The notes beneath the pieces were generated by a model, which was not told where the DNA came from, searched no databases, and saw nothing but the letters and a program-made list of their open reading frames with translations. Shown here piece by piece: positions 27,051 to 36,560 of a stretch of DNA of 64,000 bases (its first letter is position 1; the number at the start of each line of letters is the position of its first letter). This DNA comes from Verticiella alkaliphila (GTDB taxonomy: Bacteria > Pseudomonadota > Gammaproteobacteria > Burkholderiales > Burkholderiaceae_B). The stretch lies in the NCBI RefSeq assembly GCF_018904615.1, contig NZ_JADCNH010000021.1, positions 1 to 64,000 of the forward strand, in the 5' to 3' direction. A program made the position numbers and the translations under genes.

Positions 27051-27842
27051 ATGGCCTCCACCACCCGCCCCGAATCCGCCGACGAAGTCAGTGCCCTGGC
27101 CCGAGGGCTGACCGTGCTGCGCGCCGTGGCCGAGCACCCTAGCCCCATCGGCCACACCGAGCTGTCGCGCCAGACGGGGATTCCCAAGGCCACCATGACG
27201 CGCCTGATCGCCACGCTCGTGAGTCATGGCCATCTGCGTCAGGAACGCGACAGCGACCGCTACACCCTGGGGCCGGGCGTGCTGGATCTGGGCAGCGCCT
27301 ATCTGCGGCACTTCGACGTGCGTACCCGCATCCGGCCCATGCTGACCGAACTCGCAGAATTTTCCGGGGCCACCGTGCATCTGGCGGTGCGGGACCGGTT
27401 CGACATGGTGTTGATCGACACCGTGCGCTCCGATACCGGCATGATCTTCTCCCGGCTGGACATCGGTGCGCGGCTCAACGTCTGCACCTCGGCCATTGGA
27501 CGCGCCTACCTGCGCGAACTGCCCGACGCCGAGCGCAAGGCATTGATCGATAGCGCGCGCATCGCGGCGTCCGATGAGTGGGCGCGCATCGGCACCGGGG
27601 TGGAGGCCTCGCTGACGGAAGCCGAGACCCTCGGATTCTGCGCATCGTTGGGTGAGTGGCATCCGCAGGTCAATTCCATCGCACTGGGCTTCACGGGCCC
27701 GCGCGGCACGCGCTACGCCTTCAATTGCGGCGGCCCCGCATTCGTCTTCAGCCGAGAGATGCTGATCGAGCACGTGGGACCGCGATTGGTGGCCTGCAGG
27801 CAAGCCATCGTCCAGGAAATCGGCGCCACGTCACTTGCCTGA
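27051..27842 (+). CDS. IclR family transcriptional regulator
   Basis: A 263-residue protein. N-terminal winged helix-turn-helix (ALARGLTVLRAVAEHP, then HTELSRQTGIPKATMTRLIATL) at ~14-65. The C-terminal IclR effector domain follows (ATVHLAVRDRFDMVLID; VCTSAIGRAYL; GTGVEASLTEAET). IclR regulators bind small organic acids and usually repress or activate a neighbouring catabolic operon. Its position 116 bp after the dioxygenase gene on the same strand makes the Bug-dioxygenase unit the most likely target. Confidence 0.92.
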   Translation: MASTTRPESADEVSALARGLTVLRAVAEHPSPIGHTELSRQTGIPKATMTRLIATLVSHGHLRQERDSDRYTLGPGVLDLGSAYLRHFDVRTRIRPMLTELAEFSGATVHLAVRDRFDMVLIDTVRSDTGMIFSRLDIGARLNVCTSAIGRAYLRELPDAERKALIDSARIAASDEWARIGTGVEASLTEAETLGFCASLGEWHPQVNSIALGFTGPRGTRYAFNCGGPAFVFSREMLIEHVGPRLVACRQAIVQEIGATSLA

Positions 27843-27847
27843 ATGCA

Positions 27848-27871
27848 CTGGGCCGCCTTGCGGCGGCCCAG
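27848..27871. terminator. Hairpin between convergent iclR and betT
   Basis: CTGGGCCGCC (27848-27857) and GGCGGCCCAG (27862-27871) form a perfect 10-bp stem with a 4-nt loop right after the iclR stop. There is no T-tract. Confidence 0.5.
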
Positions 27872-27908
27872 GATCCTGCCCGCCGCGCCGGATGCGGCCT
27901 TGGGTTGC

Positions 27909-29894
27909 TCAGCGCACCAGATGCAGGAAGTGCAGGTGCTTCTCGTACTGGTCGAGAATGTCGCCGATGATGTCGGCGCGGCTCCAGCCCATCACGTCGT
28001 AGTTCTGACCGCCTTCCTTGAGATAGACCTCGGCGCGGAAGTACTTGCGCTCCTCGCGCTCGTCGCCTTCTGTGGCGCGCATGGCAAAGGCCGGCTGCGC
28101 GTAGGGACGCGGACGGATCTCGTAGATGAAGTCCACTTCCGAGCCGTGCATGACTTCGAGCTTGACGTTACCCGATTCATTCGTGACAACGACCTCGGCG
28201 GCCTGCTTGCGCAATTCTTCCGCCACCTCCTGGCAGGCCGGCGTGCCCACGTCCTCGATGAAACGGTTCACGTGGCTGCGCCGCGGAAAGGTCATGAGAT
28301 TGCGCAAGCGACGCTGCCAATCTTCATTGGCCTGCGCGGGGCGAGGTGCCAAGTGGGCGAAGTTGCGCGTACCTCGCTTCGTGTAGTCGATCTGCAGCGC
28401 CTTCAATAGGCCCCATATCGCCGCAAGCAGCACAAGGGTATAGGGCAACGCGCTCGCGATCGTCGCCGTCTGCAAAGCTGTCAAACCATCGGCCAGCAGC
28501 AGCACGATCGCTACCACACCCGTGACAGCAGACCAGAAGATGCGCTGCCAGACGGGGGTGTTCTCCTTACCGCCCGACGCTAGCAGGTCGACGACCAAGG
28601 CGCCGGAATCCGCCGAGGTGACGAAGAACACCACCACCATGGCCACCGCAATGCCCGACAGCAGCTGCGAGAAAGGGAATTGCTCCAGGAACGCGAAGAG
28701 CGCCAGGGAGTTGTCGGCCTCGGTCGTCTGCGCGAGGCTGGTCAGCCCCTCGTTCAACACCATGTTGATCGCCGTGTCGCCGAACACCGTCATCCACAGG
28801 AACGTGAAGCCGGTGGGCACGAAGATCACACCCGCCAGGAATTCGCGGATCGTGCGGCCGCGCGAGATGCGCGCGATGAACATGCCGACGAAGGGCGACC
28901 AGGACAGCCACCAGCCCCAGTAGAAGAGCGTCCAGCCGCCCAGCCAATCCGTCTGGCGATAGGCATAGAGATTGAATGTCTTGCCGACGATCTCGGACAG
29001 GTATGATCCTGTGTTCTGCACATAGGCCTTGAGCAGGAACACCGTGGGGCCCAGCACCAGGACGAACAGCATCAGACAGACGGCCAGGATCATGTTCAGC
29101 TCGGACAGGCGCCGCACGCCTTTGTCCAGCCCGCTCACCACCGACAGCGTAGCCAGCGACGTCGTCACCACGATGAGGGCAATCTGCACGGTCGGATTGA
29201 CCGGCACGCCCATCAGGTGATGCAGACCGCTGTTGATCTGCAACACGCCAAAACCGAGCGAGGTGGCAATTCCGAGCACGGTGCCGATGACGGCGAAGAT
29301 GTCCACGGAGTGCCCGATCGGACCATAGATGCGATCGCCGATCAGCGGATAGAGCGCCGAGCGCAGCGTGAGCGGCAGCCCGTGGCGATAGGCAAAAAAC
29401 GCGAGAATGAGGGCCACGATGGCGTAAATCGCCCACGCATGCAGCCCCCAATGGAAGAAGGTGATCTTGATCGCCTCGCGCGCGGCCTGAGCCGAGCCCG
29501 GGTCTCCCACGGGCGGATCGATCATGTGCATGAGCGGCTCGGCCACACCGAAGAACATCAAGCCAATGCCCATGCCGGCACAGAACAGCATCGCGAACCA
29601 CGTACTGTTGCTGTAGTCCGGCTTGCTGTGATCCGGACCCAGCTTGATGTCGCCGAAGCGACTCACCATGCAGAACACCGCGACCATCAGGATGAGAGCC
29701 ACGGCGAGAATGTAGAACCAGCCGACGTTGAAATTGATCCAGGATTGCACTGCAGCGAAGGCTCGCTGCGACTGGTCATGAAATGCGGTGACCATGATCA
29801 CCAGGGCCAGCAGCAATCCGCCCGAGGTAAAGAAGACGGGCTTGCTGATGCTGGCGAACTTGCTGGGTGGCGTATCGGCCGTCGGCTGGGTCAT
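27909..29894 (-). CDS. betT: BCCT family betaine/choline transporter
   Basis: A 661-residue inner-membrane protein with ~12 helices. The BCCT signature GMGIGLMFFGVAEPL is at ~106-120, and the Trp-rich segment YWGWWLSWSPFVGMFIARISRGRT follows mid-protein in the position of the conserved BCCT substrate/cation helix. The ~150-residue hydrophilic C-terminal extension (from ~KALQIDYTK) is typical of the BetT subgroup, where it takes part in osmosensing. It couples choline or related quaternary amines to the proton or sodium gradient. No betIBA genes are in the window. It starts 8 bp after a ydgA-like gene on the same strand, so they form one transcript. Confidence 0.92.
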   Translation of the reverse strand: MTQPTADTPPSKFASISKPVFFTSGGLLLALVIMVTAFHDQSQRAFAAVQSWINFNVGWFYILAVALILMVAVFCMVSRFGDIKLGPDHSKPDYSNSTWFAMLFCAGMGIGLMFFGVAEPLMHMIDPPVGDPGSAQAAREAIKITFFHWGLHAWAIYAIVALILAFFAYRHGLPLTLRSALYPLIGDRIYGPIGHSVDIFAVIGTVLGIATSLGFGVLQINSGLHHLMGVPVNPTVQIALIVVTTSLATLSVVSGLDKGVRRLSELNMILAVCLMLFVLVLGPTVFLLKAYVQNTGSYLSEIVGKTFNLYAYRQTDWLGGWTLFYWGWWLSWSPFVGMFIARISRGRTIREFLAGVIFVPTGFTFLWMTVFGDTAINMVLNEGLTSLAQTTEADNSLALFAFLEQFPFSQLLSGIAVAMVVVFFVTSADSGALVVDLLASGGKENTPVWQRIFWSAVTGVVAIVLLLADGLTALQTATIASALPYTLVLLAAIWGLLKALQIDYTKRGTRNFAHLAPRPAQANEDWQRRLRNLMTFPRRSHVNRFIEDVGTPACQEVAEELRKQAAEVVVTNESGNVKLEVMHGSEVDFIYEIRPRPYAQPAFAMRATEGDEREERKYFRAEVYLKEGGQNYDVMGWSRADIIGDILDQYEKHLHFLHLVR

Positions 29895-29902
29895 TCAGTC
29901 AC

Positions 29903-31465
29903 TCAGGGTCGGGAAGTGGGAGCGTCTGGAGAAATGGATTCGTTCTCGAGGCGCTCGAGTTCTTTCAGGAAGGCGTCGTCATCGTCGCCAGGTTCGGCGC
30001 CGTACTGCTGAGCAGGATTGATGCCCATGGGCGCGAGAAGCTCGTCAAGCTCGACGTTGTCGCCGTTCAGACGCGCCTGGCCATCGGCGTAGGACACGCG
30101 CACGACGAGGTTGTCGCCCTCTTCCACCACGTAGCCCGAGGACAGGGCCATCTGACGCATGAAGGCGTAGTTCTGCTCGGCCATCTTGTCGGCATCCGGC
30201 ACGGCCTGACCCATGGCCTTGGCCTGCAGTTCCATGAAGCGCTTGCTGATGTCGAGCACCATGCCGCGCGAGACGACCAGCGAGCCGTCGAGCGTACGCA
30301 CGTAGGCCAGCGGATCGTTCGGCTGCGGCTCGGCCGGCTGCTGGCCCGTAACATTCAGGCGCAGGCTGCTGTCCCCACCAGGCACGGAGACACGTACCGG
30401 GTCGAGCGCCAGTACCGGATTGCCGGGCAGCAGCGCCTGGATCGATTCCGCAAAGAACGCGGCAGTGGCGGGCGGCAACGCGTCAGCGTCCGGCTGGGCC
30501 GATTCGGCCATGATCGCGGGCATCTGTTCCTGATAGCGCTTGACGATGCCGCGCACGGCCTCGCCGTTCAGGTTGCCCAGACGCAGTGCGACCTGGAGCT
30601 GGCCGAGATCGACGTCCATGACGCGCATGTTGCCGATGCCGTAGTTGACCTGCAGGCTGAGGTTGGTGTCGTCCTCGCTCACGCTCGTCTCGATGACGTA
30701 GTCGCGGAAGGCAACGTTGGTGCCCCCCATCGGACCGCCACCGGCTTCCAGGAAGAGGTTGCCGATGGCAAAGCGGGCATCGCCGATGTAGGCGCCGAAG
30801 CGGCCCAGGCGCGATTCGCCATCGAACGTGGTGTTCTCGATGCGCAGCGCGGTGCGATCGCCACCGGTGGTGCCATCCAGCACACGCATTTCGGGGAATT
30901 CGCCCGCCATCGTGAAATGCGTGAGATCGCGATCCGTGCTCATCGTGAGCCAGCCGGCCTGCGAACTGAGCGTCACGCCGTCACGCGTGAACGAGAGCGG
31001 CACGAAGTCCACCCGCGAGTCGATGTCGCCACCGAAGCTCACGCTGGTGCGCTCGCGCATCGGCTGTTGTCCCTTGGCGGCAGCGAACCACTGGATCGCG
31101 AGGCCGGTGTTCTGGAGCACGGATTCGGATGCTGCCATGACGGGCGCGAACTCACCGCGGCTCAGGCGGGCGAACGGAAACGGGCCGTGCTGCACCTGGC
31201 TATCGACGGCGAGCACGTCGCCCTCGTCGATCATGTCCGGCACGAGCGTGCTCTTGGCGGTGAAGGTGTATTTCACCTGCGAGGTGAACCAGCCGCGCTG
31301 ATAGTCCGAGATCGCCAATGTCACCACAGGACTCTGCGCATTGACCTTGTCGACGTAGGCGCGCACTTCGTCCTCGACGCGCTTGCCCGAGTACCAGGAT
31401 GCGCCGGCCCAGGCCACGCCCCCCAACACCACTACGGCCACCACGGCCTTTGCTGCTTTGCTCAT
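29903..31465 (-). CDS. YdgA-family (DUF945) periplasmic/membrane-anchored protein
   Basis: A 520-residue protein. A single N-terminal hydrophobic helix (MSKAAKAVVAVVVLGGVAWAGASWY) anchors it; the long periplasmic part begins YSGKRVEDEVRAYV. The GWFTSQVKYTF segment, with repeated beta-strand/amphipathic pattern and NLNGEAVRG, matches DUF945/YdgA. The function of this family is not settled. ATG 31465 is chosen because the membrane anchor starts there. It lies upstream of betT with an 8-bp gap, an unusual partnership. Confidence 0.85.
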   Translation of the reverse strand: MSKAAKAVVAVVVLGGVAWAGASWYSGKRVEDEVRAYVDKVNAQSPVVTLAISDYQRGWFTSQVKYTFTAKSTLVPDMIDEGDVLAVDSQVQHGPFPFARLSRGEFAPVMAASESVLQNTGLAIQWFAAAKGQQPMRERTSVSFGGDIDSRVDFVPLSFTRDGVTLSSQAGWLTMSTDRDLTHFTMAGEFPEMRVLDGTTGGDRTALRIENTTFDGESRLGRFGAYIGDARFAIGNLFLEAGGGPMGGTNVAFRDYVIETSVSEDDTNLSLQVNYGIGNMRVMDVDLGQLQVALRLGNLNGEAVRGIVKRYQEQMPAIMAESAQPDADALPPATAAFFAESIQALLPGNPVLALDPVRVSVPGGDSSLRLNVTGQQPAEPQPNDPLAYVRTLDGSLVVSRGMVLDISKRFMELQAKAMGQAVPDADKMAEQNYAFMRQMALSSGYVVEEGDNLVVRVSYADGQARLNGDNVELDELLAPMGINPAQQYGAEPGDDDDAFLKELERLENESISPDAPTSRP

Positions 31466-31541
31466 TGTGTGTAGTTTCCGATTGGTCGAGGGCAGGCTGC
31501 CCACGCGCCGGCATTATAGTGAGGGGACCCGGGCCACAGTC

Positions 31542-31590
31542 CGTAGCAATTCGTGACCCAGCGCGGGCCGTTTGTAGCAATTCATGTACC
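31542..31590. repeat. Paired direct repeat upstream of ydgA-betT
   Basis: GTAGCAATTC occurs at 31543-31552 and 31574-31583. With flanks, 15 of 18 positions match (CGTAGCAATTCGTGACCC; TGTAGCAATTCATGTACC). The copies are 31 bp apart, about three helical turns, in the space between the methyltransferase-like gene and ydgA. Possible operator; no family assigned. Confidence 0.5.
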
Positions 31591-31618
31591 TAACATTGAC
31601 AAGGGCCGGCCGAATGCA

Positions 31619-32377
31619 TCACCTCGGGGTGGCGGACACGACGTAGTCGAAGCCATGACGCAAGCCGCCCAGGCGGTCGTCGAGGGCCAACGCCTCATGG
31701 CGCAATCGATCCAGCGTGGCCGCCATGGCCTCGGCCAGGGCGGCATCGGCAAAGCGCGGCAGGCGCGCCTCGCACATCGCAATCTGGCTCTGCACAAAGC
31801 GTTGGCCGTAGCGGATCGGGAACTGCCGGGTCTGCTCCACCCGGAATCCGGATGCTTCCAGATGCTGGCAAACCCAGTCGAGCGGATACTCTCGATAGGG
31901 CCGCTCGCCTGCCAGCAGCAGGCAGGCATCGCGCGTGCGGCCGATTCGCGTGATCACTTGGCCGGCGTCGTCGTCCGGAAAGTACGGCACATATGGTTGC
32001 AACCCCACGATGTATAGCTGCTTGCTCACCAATGGACGCAAGCGAGCGAAGAGATAGGGCTGGAAGTACGGCGCGAAGCCGTCGATGGCGCCAAGCAGAT
32101 AGTCGGCCAGCACCGTGTCGTAGCTGTCGCCGGCGAGCAGATCGGGATCCGCCCAATCGCCCACGACGATGCGATCCTGGGATCGCTGCGTCTCGGACAC
32201 GGTGTCGCGCACCTGGCGCGCCATGCCCTCGGCCCCGGTGATGGCCGTCCAGGCATCGGTCTGCAGCCCGGCCACCCAGCGCAGCGAATGGCTGCCGGTG
32301 CCCGCATCCAGAAAGCGGCCCCAGGGGCGGTTGCCTTGCCACTCGGCGATGCAGCGAAAGATGGGAGAGTCACTCAT
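31619..32377 (-). CDS. Putative class I methyltransferase-like protein
   Basis: A 252-residue cytoplasmic protein. RFLDAGTGSHSLRWV at ~21-35 is a motif I-like SAM site. VVGDWAD and YDTVLADYLLGAID fit motifs II-IV of a Rossmann methyltransferase. The N-terminus is short, so motif I lies very near the start, and no NPPY is present. The substrate is unknown. It is divergent from trhO (152 bp between starts) and 153 bp upstream of ydgA on the same strand. Confidence 0.65.
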   Translation of the reverse strand: MSDSPIFRCIAEWQGNRPWGRFLDAGTGSHSLRWVAGLQTDAWTAITGAEGMARQVRDTVSETQRSQDRIVVGDWADPDLLAGDSYDTVLADYLLGAIDGFAPYFQPYLFARLRPLVSKQLYIVGLQPYVPYFPDDDAGQVITRIGRTRDACLLLAGERPYREYPLDWVCQHLEASGFRVEQTRQFPIRYGQRFVQSQIAMCEARLPRFADAALAEAMAATLDRLRHEALALDDRLGGLRHGFDYVVSATPR

Positions 32378-32529
32378 GGAACAGTCGACAGCCTGACGGT
32401 GGAGGGGCTGCTATTATGGCGCGCCCCTGGAGACGGCCTGCTGACAGGGCGATCCGCCATCGCATCATGCCCAGGCCTGCGCACCGTCCCGGCGGCCCCT
32501 GCTCTGCTCTCTCCCTGGTTCTTCTCGCC

Positions 32530-33261
32530 ATGTCCGTCACCAACATCGCCGCCTACCGTTTCGTGAACCTCGATGCGCTCGAGTCGTTGCGCGAACGCAT
32601 TCACGATCGCGCCGAGGCTCTCGCGTTGCGCGGCACCGTATTGCTGGCTGCCGAGGGCATCAACCTGTTCCTCGCGGGCACGGCCTCGGCCATCGATGAA
32701 TTCCTGGGCTGGCTGCGCGAGGACGCCCGCTTTGCCGGCCTGCCGGTGAAGGTGAGCCATTCCGAGTCGGTGCCGTTCAAGCGGCTGCGCGTGAAGATCA
32801 AGCGCGAGATCATCCGCATGGATCACCCGGACATCCGGCCGATACAGGGCCGCGCCGATGGCGTGTCTGCCGCGACCCTGCATGCGTGGCTGCGCGATGG
32901 CCGGGATGCGGCAGGACGCGAGGTCGTGCTGCTCGACACGCGCAACGGCTTCGAAGTCGATGCCGGCACGTTCGCCGGCGCCGTGGATCTGCGCATCGAG
33001 AAGTTCACGCAGTTTCCCGAGGCGGTCCTGACCCAGCGCGACGCGCTGGCGGGCAAGACGGTGGTGACGTTCTGCACCGGCGGCATCCGTTGCGAGAAGG
33101 CTGCGCTCTACATGACACAGGCGGGGTTCGACCACGTCTATCAACTCGAGGGCGGCATCCTGCAGTACTTCGAGGACACGGACGGCGCGGGCTTCACGGG
33201 CGAGTGCTTTGTGTTCGACGAGCGCATCGGCGTGGACGCCGCGTTGGCACCCACGAACTGA
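32530..33261 (+). CDS. trhO: tRNA uridine(34) hydroxylase / rhodanese-like sulfurtransferase TrhO
   Basis: A 243-residue protein. An N-terminal acylphosphatase-like domain (GTVLLAAEGINLFLAG) is followed by a rhodanese domain with active-site Cys182 in FCTGGIRCEKAA and a second cysteine at 188. TrhO hydroxylates U34 in tRNAs with oxygen, the first step of 5-(carboxy)methoxyuridine formation. ATG 32530 is chosen because MSVTNIAAYRFV is the family start; the frame is open 114 bp further upstream without supporting features. It is convergent with dnaE2. Confidence 0.92.
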   Translation: MSVTNIAAYRFVNLDALESLRERIHDRAEALALRGTVLLAAEGINLFLAGTASAIDEFLGWLREDARFAGLPVKVSHSESVPFKRLRVKIKREIIRMDHPDIRPIQGRADGVSAATLHAWLRDGRDAAGREVVLLDTRNGFEVDAGTFAGAVDLRIEKFTQFPEAVLTQRDALAGKTVVTFCTGGIRCEKAALYMTQAGFDHVYQLEGGILQYFEDTDGAGFTGECFVFDERIGVDAALAPTN

Positions 33262-33299
33262 GGGTTTGCGGCCGGCATGCACGGCGCCTGGCTGGCCCG

Positions 33300-36200
33300 T
33301 CAGTGAAAATCCCGGCTGTGCGGCGCGAGCAGCCCCAGCCAGGACGTGAGATCCACCAGCCGGCGCGCCACGAGATGGCTCACCCCATCGGCGTGCTGCC
33401 AGACGCCATGCACCCCCATCAGCCGTGAGCCCAGCAAGGCCTGACGCTGCGTCTCGACCAGCCGCGGCCAGACGATGACGTTGATCGGGCCGGTCTCGTC
33501 CTCGAGCGTCACGAACACCGTGCCTTTGGCCGTGCCGGGACGCTGCCGACCGATCACCAAACCACAGGCCTTGGCCGAACGCCCATTGGGAAAGGCGGCC
33601 AATGCCGTGGCCGAGCGATACCCCTGGGCATGCAGCCGCTCGCGCAGCAAGGCCAGCGGGTGGCGCTGCAGCGTAAGGCCCAGCGTCTGGTAATCCGCCA
33701 CGATGTGCTGGGCTTCGGACGGCTCGGCCAGGTGCGGGGCGCTGCGGCTGGCCGCCTGCTCGGCTTCACGCAACAGATCTCGCCCCGGCGCGGCCGAGGC
33801 GGCCACCCAGGCTGCCTGGCGTCGATGCCCTGCCAGGGCACGCAACACATCGGCCGCCGCCAGCACCTCGACATCGTGCCGCGTGAGCGCGGCCCGCGCG
33901 GCGAGATCGGGTACGTCGAAGAACGGCCGCTGGGCCGCCGCCGCTTCGATGCGCAGGCCGGCCGGCTTGCCCAGCCCCTTGACCTGGTTCAGACCCAATC
34001 GCACGCCGAACCGGCGCAGCTGGCGCGGATCGTCAGGCGCGGGCGGGCCTGGGCGCACATCTGCCGTCAGGCGCACGAGCCGGGCATCCCAGCCACTGTG
34101 CAGAATCTCCACGGGCTGCACCACCACCCCCGCACGCCGTGCATCCTGCACGAGTTGCGCGGGGCTGTAGAAGCCCATGGGCTGGCTGTTCAGGAGCGCC
34201 GCCAGAAAGGCCTGCGGGTAATGCCACTTCAGCCAGGCACTGGCGTACGCCAGCAACGCGAAGCTGGCCGCATGGGACTCGGGAAAGCCGTACTCGCCAA
34301 AGCCTTCCATCTGCCGGAAGATGGCCTCGGCAAAGGTTTGGTCATAGCCCTTGTTCACCATGCCCTGGATGAGATCGGTGTGAAAGCGGTCGATGCCACC
34401 CTTGCGGCGCCAGGCGGCCATGGCCCGGCGCAAGCCGTCGGCCTTGTCGGGCGTGAAGCCCGCCGCGATCATTGCCACCTGCATCACCTGCTCCTGGAAG
34501 ATCGGCACACCCAGGGTGCGCTTGAGCGCCTTGTCGAGTGGAGGCGGGTCGCCTTCGGGATGGCCCCGGGGCACGGGCACGGTCTCGGGCTCTTCCTTGC
34601 GCCGGCGCCGCAGGTAGGGATGCACCATGTCGCCCTGGATGGGACCCGGCCGCACGATGGCCACCTGCACCACGAGGTCGTAATAGCACTGCGGGCGCAG
34701 ACGCGGCAGCATGCTCATCTGCGCGCGGGACTCGATCTGGAAGGTGCCAACGGTGTCCGCGGCCTGGATCATGGCGTAGGTGGCCTTGCAACCGTGCTCG
34801 ACCTGATGCAGCGCAAGTGGCTCGCCCCGCTGCGTGCTCGCAAAATCCAGGGCACGACGCAACACCGTGAGCATGCCCAGGGCGAGTACATCCACCTTGA
34901 GCAGGCCCACCGCATCGAGATCGTCCTTGTCCCACTGCACCACGCTGCGATCGGGCATGGCGGCGTTCTCGATGGGCACGAGCCGCGAGAGCTTGTCGCG
35001 GGCGATCACGAAGCCCCCGGGATGCTGCGACAGATGGCGCGGAAAGCCATGCAGCCGGGACGCCATCTCGGCCCACATCTGCGCGGTGGGCGATTCGGGA
35101 TCGAGCCCGGCTTCGGCCATGCGCTGCAGCAGGCCAGCCTTGCCGTCCCACCATTGCTGGGCCTTGGCAACGGCATCGACGATGGCCAGATCCACCCCGA
35201 GCGCCTTGCCCGTGTCGCGCAGGCAGCCGCGCGAACGGTAGGAGCTCACCACCGCCGTGAGCGCCGCGCGGTCACGGCCGTACTTCTGATAGATGTACTG
35301 GATGACCTCTTCGCGGCGCTGGTGTTCGAAATCCACGTCGATATCGGGTGGCTCGTCGCGCTCGCGGCTGATGAAGCGCTCGAAGAGCGGCACAGTGTGC
35401 TCTGGATTCGCGGCGGTGACGCCCAGGCAATAGCACACCACCGAATTGGCGGCCGAGCCGCGGCCCTGGCAGAGGATGCCGCGGCGCCGGGCTTCCCGCA
35501 CCAGGTCGTACACAGTGAGGAAATAGGCTTCGTAGTGCTTCTCGATAATAAGCTCGAGCTCGTGCTCGATGAGCTCGGCAATGCGCGGGGGCATGCCCTG
35601 CGGGTACTTCTCTGCCGCGCCGACATAGGTGCGTTCGCGCAGGTAGCTGGCCGGCGTGTGCCCCGGGGGCACGATCTCCTCGGGGTACTCGTAGCGCAGT
35701 TCGTTCAGATCGAATCGGCATTGCCGCGCGATCACGAGCGTCTGTGCCAGCGCATCGGCCGGATAGAGCTGCGCAAGCCGCGCGCGCGAGCGCAGGTGCT
35801 GCTCGGCGTTGGGGGCCAGCGCAAAGCCCGCGGCCTGTACCGTGGTGCCCAGGCGGATGGCCCGCAAGGTGTCGTGCAGCGGCTTGCAGGAGCGCAGGTG
35901 CATGCGCACATCACCCGTCGCCACCACCGGCAGCCCTTGCTGCGCGGCCACACCCTGCACCACGGCCCGTTGCGCGGCGTCGCCCGGGCCGTGCAGCAGC
36001 GTGAGGCCCAGCCACAGCCGCTCGCCGAACACGGCCTGTGCCCACGCGGCCTGCTCGGCCAGGACATCGGCCTCCACCCCCTGGGCGGGGGCAAGAATGA
36101 CCAGACAATCCGGCAGACCGCGCAGATGCTCGCTGCCCGGCGGCGGAAAGACCAGGTCATCCCGGCTCAACCGATACTCGCCCTTGGGTGCGCGCGTGCG

Positions 36201-36560
36201 GGCCAGCGTGATGAGCTCCACGAGATTGCCGTAGCCTTCTCGATTGCAGCACAGCACGACGAGCTCGAGCGGCGCGCGCGCGCCCAGCGGCACGAAGAGC
36301 CCCGCATCGCCCGTCTCCAGCCGGAAGGTGCTGCCCACGATGAAGTGCAGCGGTTCGGGCCGGCCTTCACGCGCCACTCGCGCCTCGACGGCCGCGCGCA
36401 CGACCCCTGCCACCGAGCACTCGTCCGTCAAGGCCAGTGCCGTGTAGCCCAGGTCCGCCGCGCGAGCGACCAGGGCCTCCGGATGCGAAGCGCCTTCCAG
36501 GAACGAGAAATTGCTGCGGCATTGCAGCTCCGCATAGGCAGGCAGGGCAAAGCCGCTCAT
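33300..36560 (-). CDS. dnaE2: Error-prone DNA polymerase III alpha subunit, DnaE2/ImuC
   Basis: 1086 residues, the typical DnaE2 length. A PHP domain at the N-terminus begins AYAELQCRSNFSFLEGASHPE. The polymerase acidic residues are in PPDIDVDFEH and GRGSAANS follows the expected order. The C-terminal OB fold ends with GVSHLVARRLVDLTSWLG. DnaE2 extends damaged templates in translesion synthesis together with ImuA and ImuB and causes SOS mutagenesis. ATG 36560 overlaps the imuB stop by 4 bp (ATGA). It is the last gene of the LexA-controlled operon, convergent with trhO. Confidence 0.97.
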   Translation of the reverse strand: MSGFALPAYAELQCRSNFSFLEGASHPEALVARAADLGYTALALTDECSVAGVVRAAVEARVAREGRPEPLHFIVGSTFRLETGDAGLFVPLGARAPLELVVLCCNREGYGNLVELITLARTRAPKGEYRLSRDDLVFPPPGSEHLRGLPDCLVILAPAQGVEADVLAEQAAWAQAVFGERLWLGLTLLHGPGDAAQRAVVQGVAAQQGLPVVATGDVRMHLRSCKPLHDTLRAIRLGTTVQAAGFALAPNAEQHLRSRARLAQLYPADALAQTLVIARQCRFDLNELRYEYPEEIVPPGHTPASYLRERTYVGAAEKYPQGMPPRIAELIEHELELIIEKHYEAYFLTVYDLVREARRRGILCQGRGSAANSVVCYCLGVTAANPEHTVPLFERFISRERDEPPDIDVDFEHQRREEVIQYIYQKYGRDRAALTAVVSSYRSRGCLRDTGKALGVDLAIVDAVAKAQQWWDGKAGLLQRMAEAGLDPESPTAQMWAEMASRLHGFPRHLSQHPGGFVIARDKLSRLVPIENAAMPDRSVVQWDKDDLDAVGLLKVDVLALGMLTVLRRALDFASTQRGEPLALHQVEHGCKATYAMIQAADTVGTFQIESRAQMSMLPRLRPQCYYDLVVQVAIVRPGPIQGDMVHPYLRRRRKEEPETVPVPRGHPEGDPPPLDKALKRTLGVPIFQEQVMQVAMIAAGFTPDKADGLRRAMAAWRRKGGIDRFHTDLIQGMVNKGYDQTFAEAIFRQMEGFGEYGFPESHAASFALLAYASAWLKWHYPQAFLAALLNSQPMGFYSPAQLVQDARRAGVVVQPVEILHSGWDARLVRLTADVRPGPPAPDDPRQLRRFGVRLGLNQVKGLGKPAGLRIEAAAAQRPFFDVPDLAARAALTRHDVEVLAAADVLRALAGHRRQAAWVAASAAPGRDLLREAEQAASRSAPHLAEPSEAQHIVADYQTLGLTLQRHPLALLRERLHAQGYRSATALAAFPNGRSAKACGLVIGRQRPGTAKGTVFVTLEDETGPINVIVWPRLVETQRQALLGSRLMGVHGVWQHADGVSHLVARRLVDLTSWLGLLAPHSRDFH

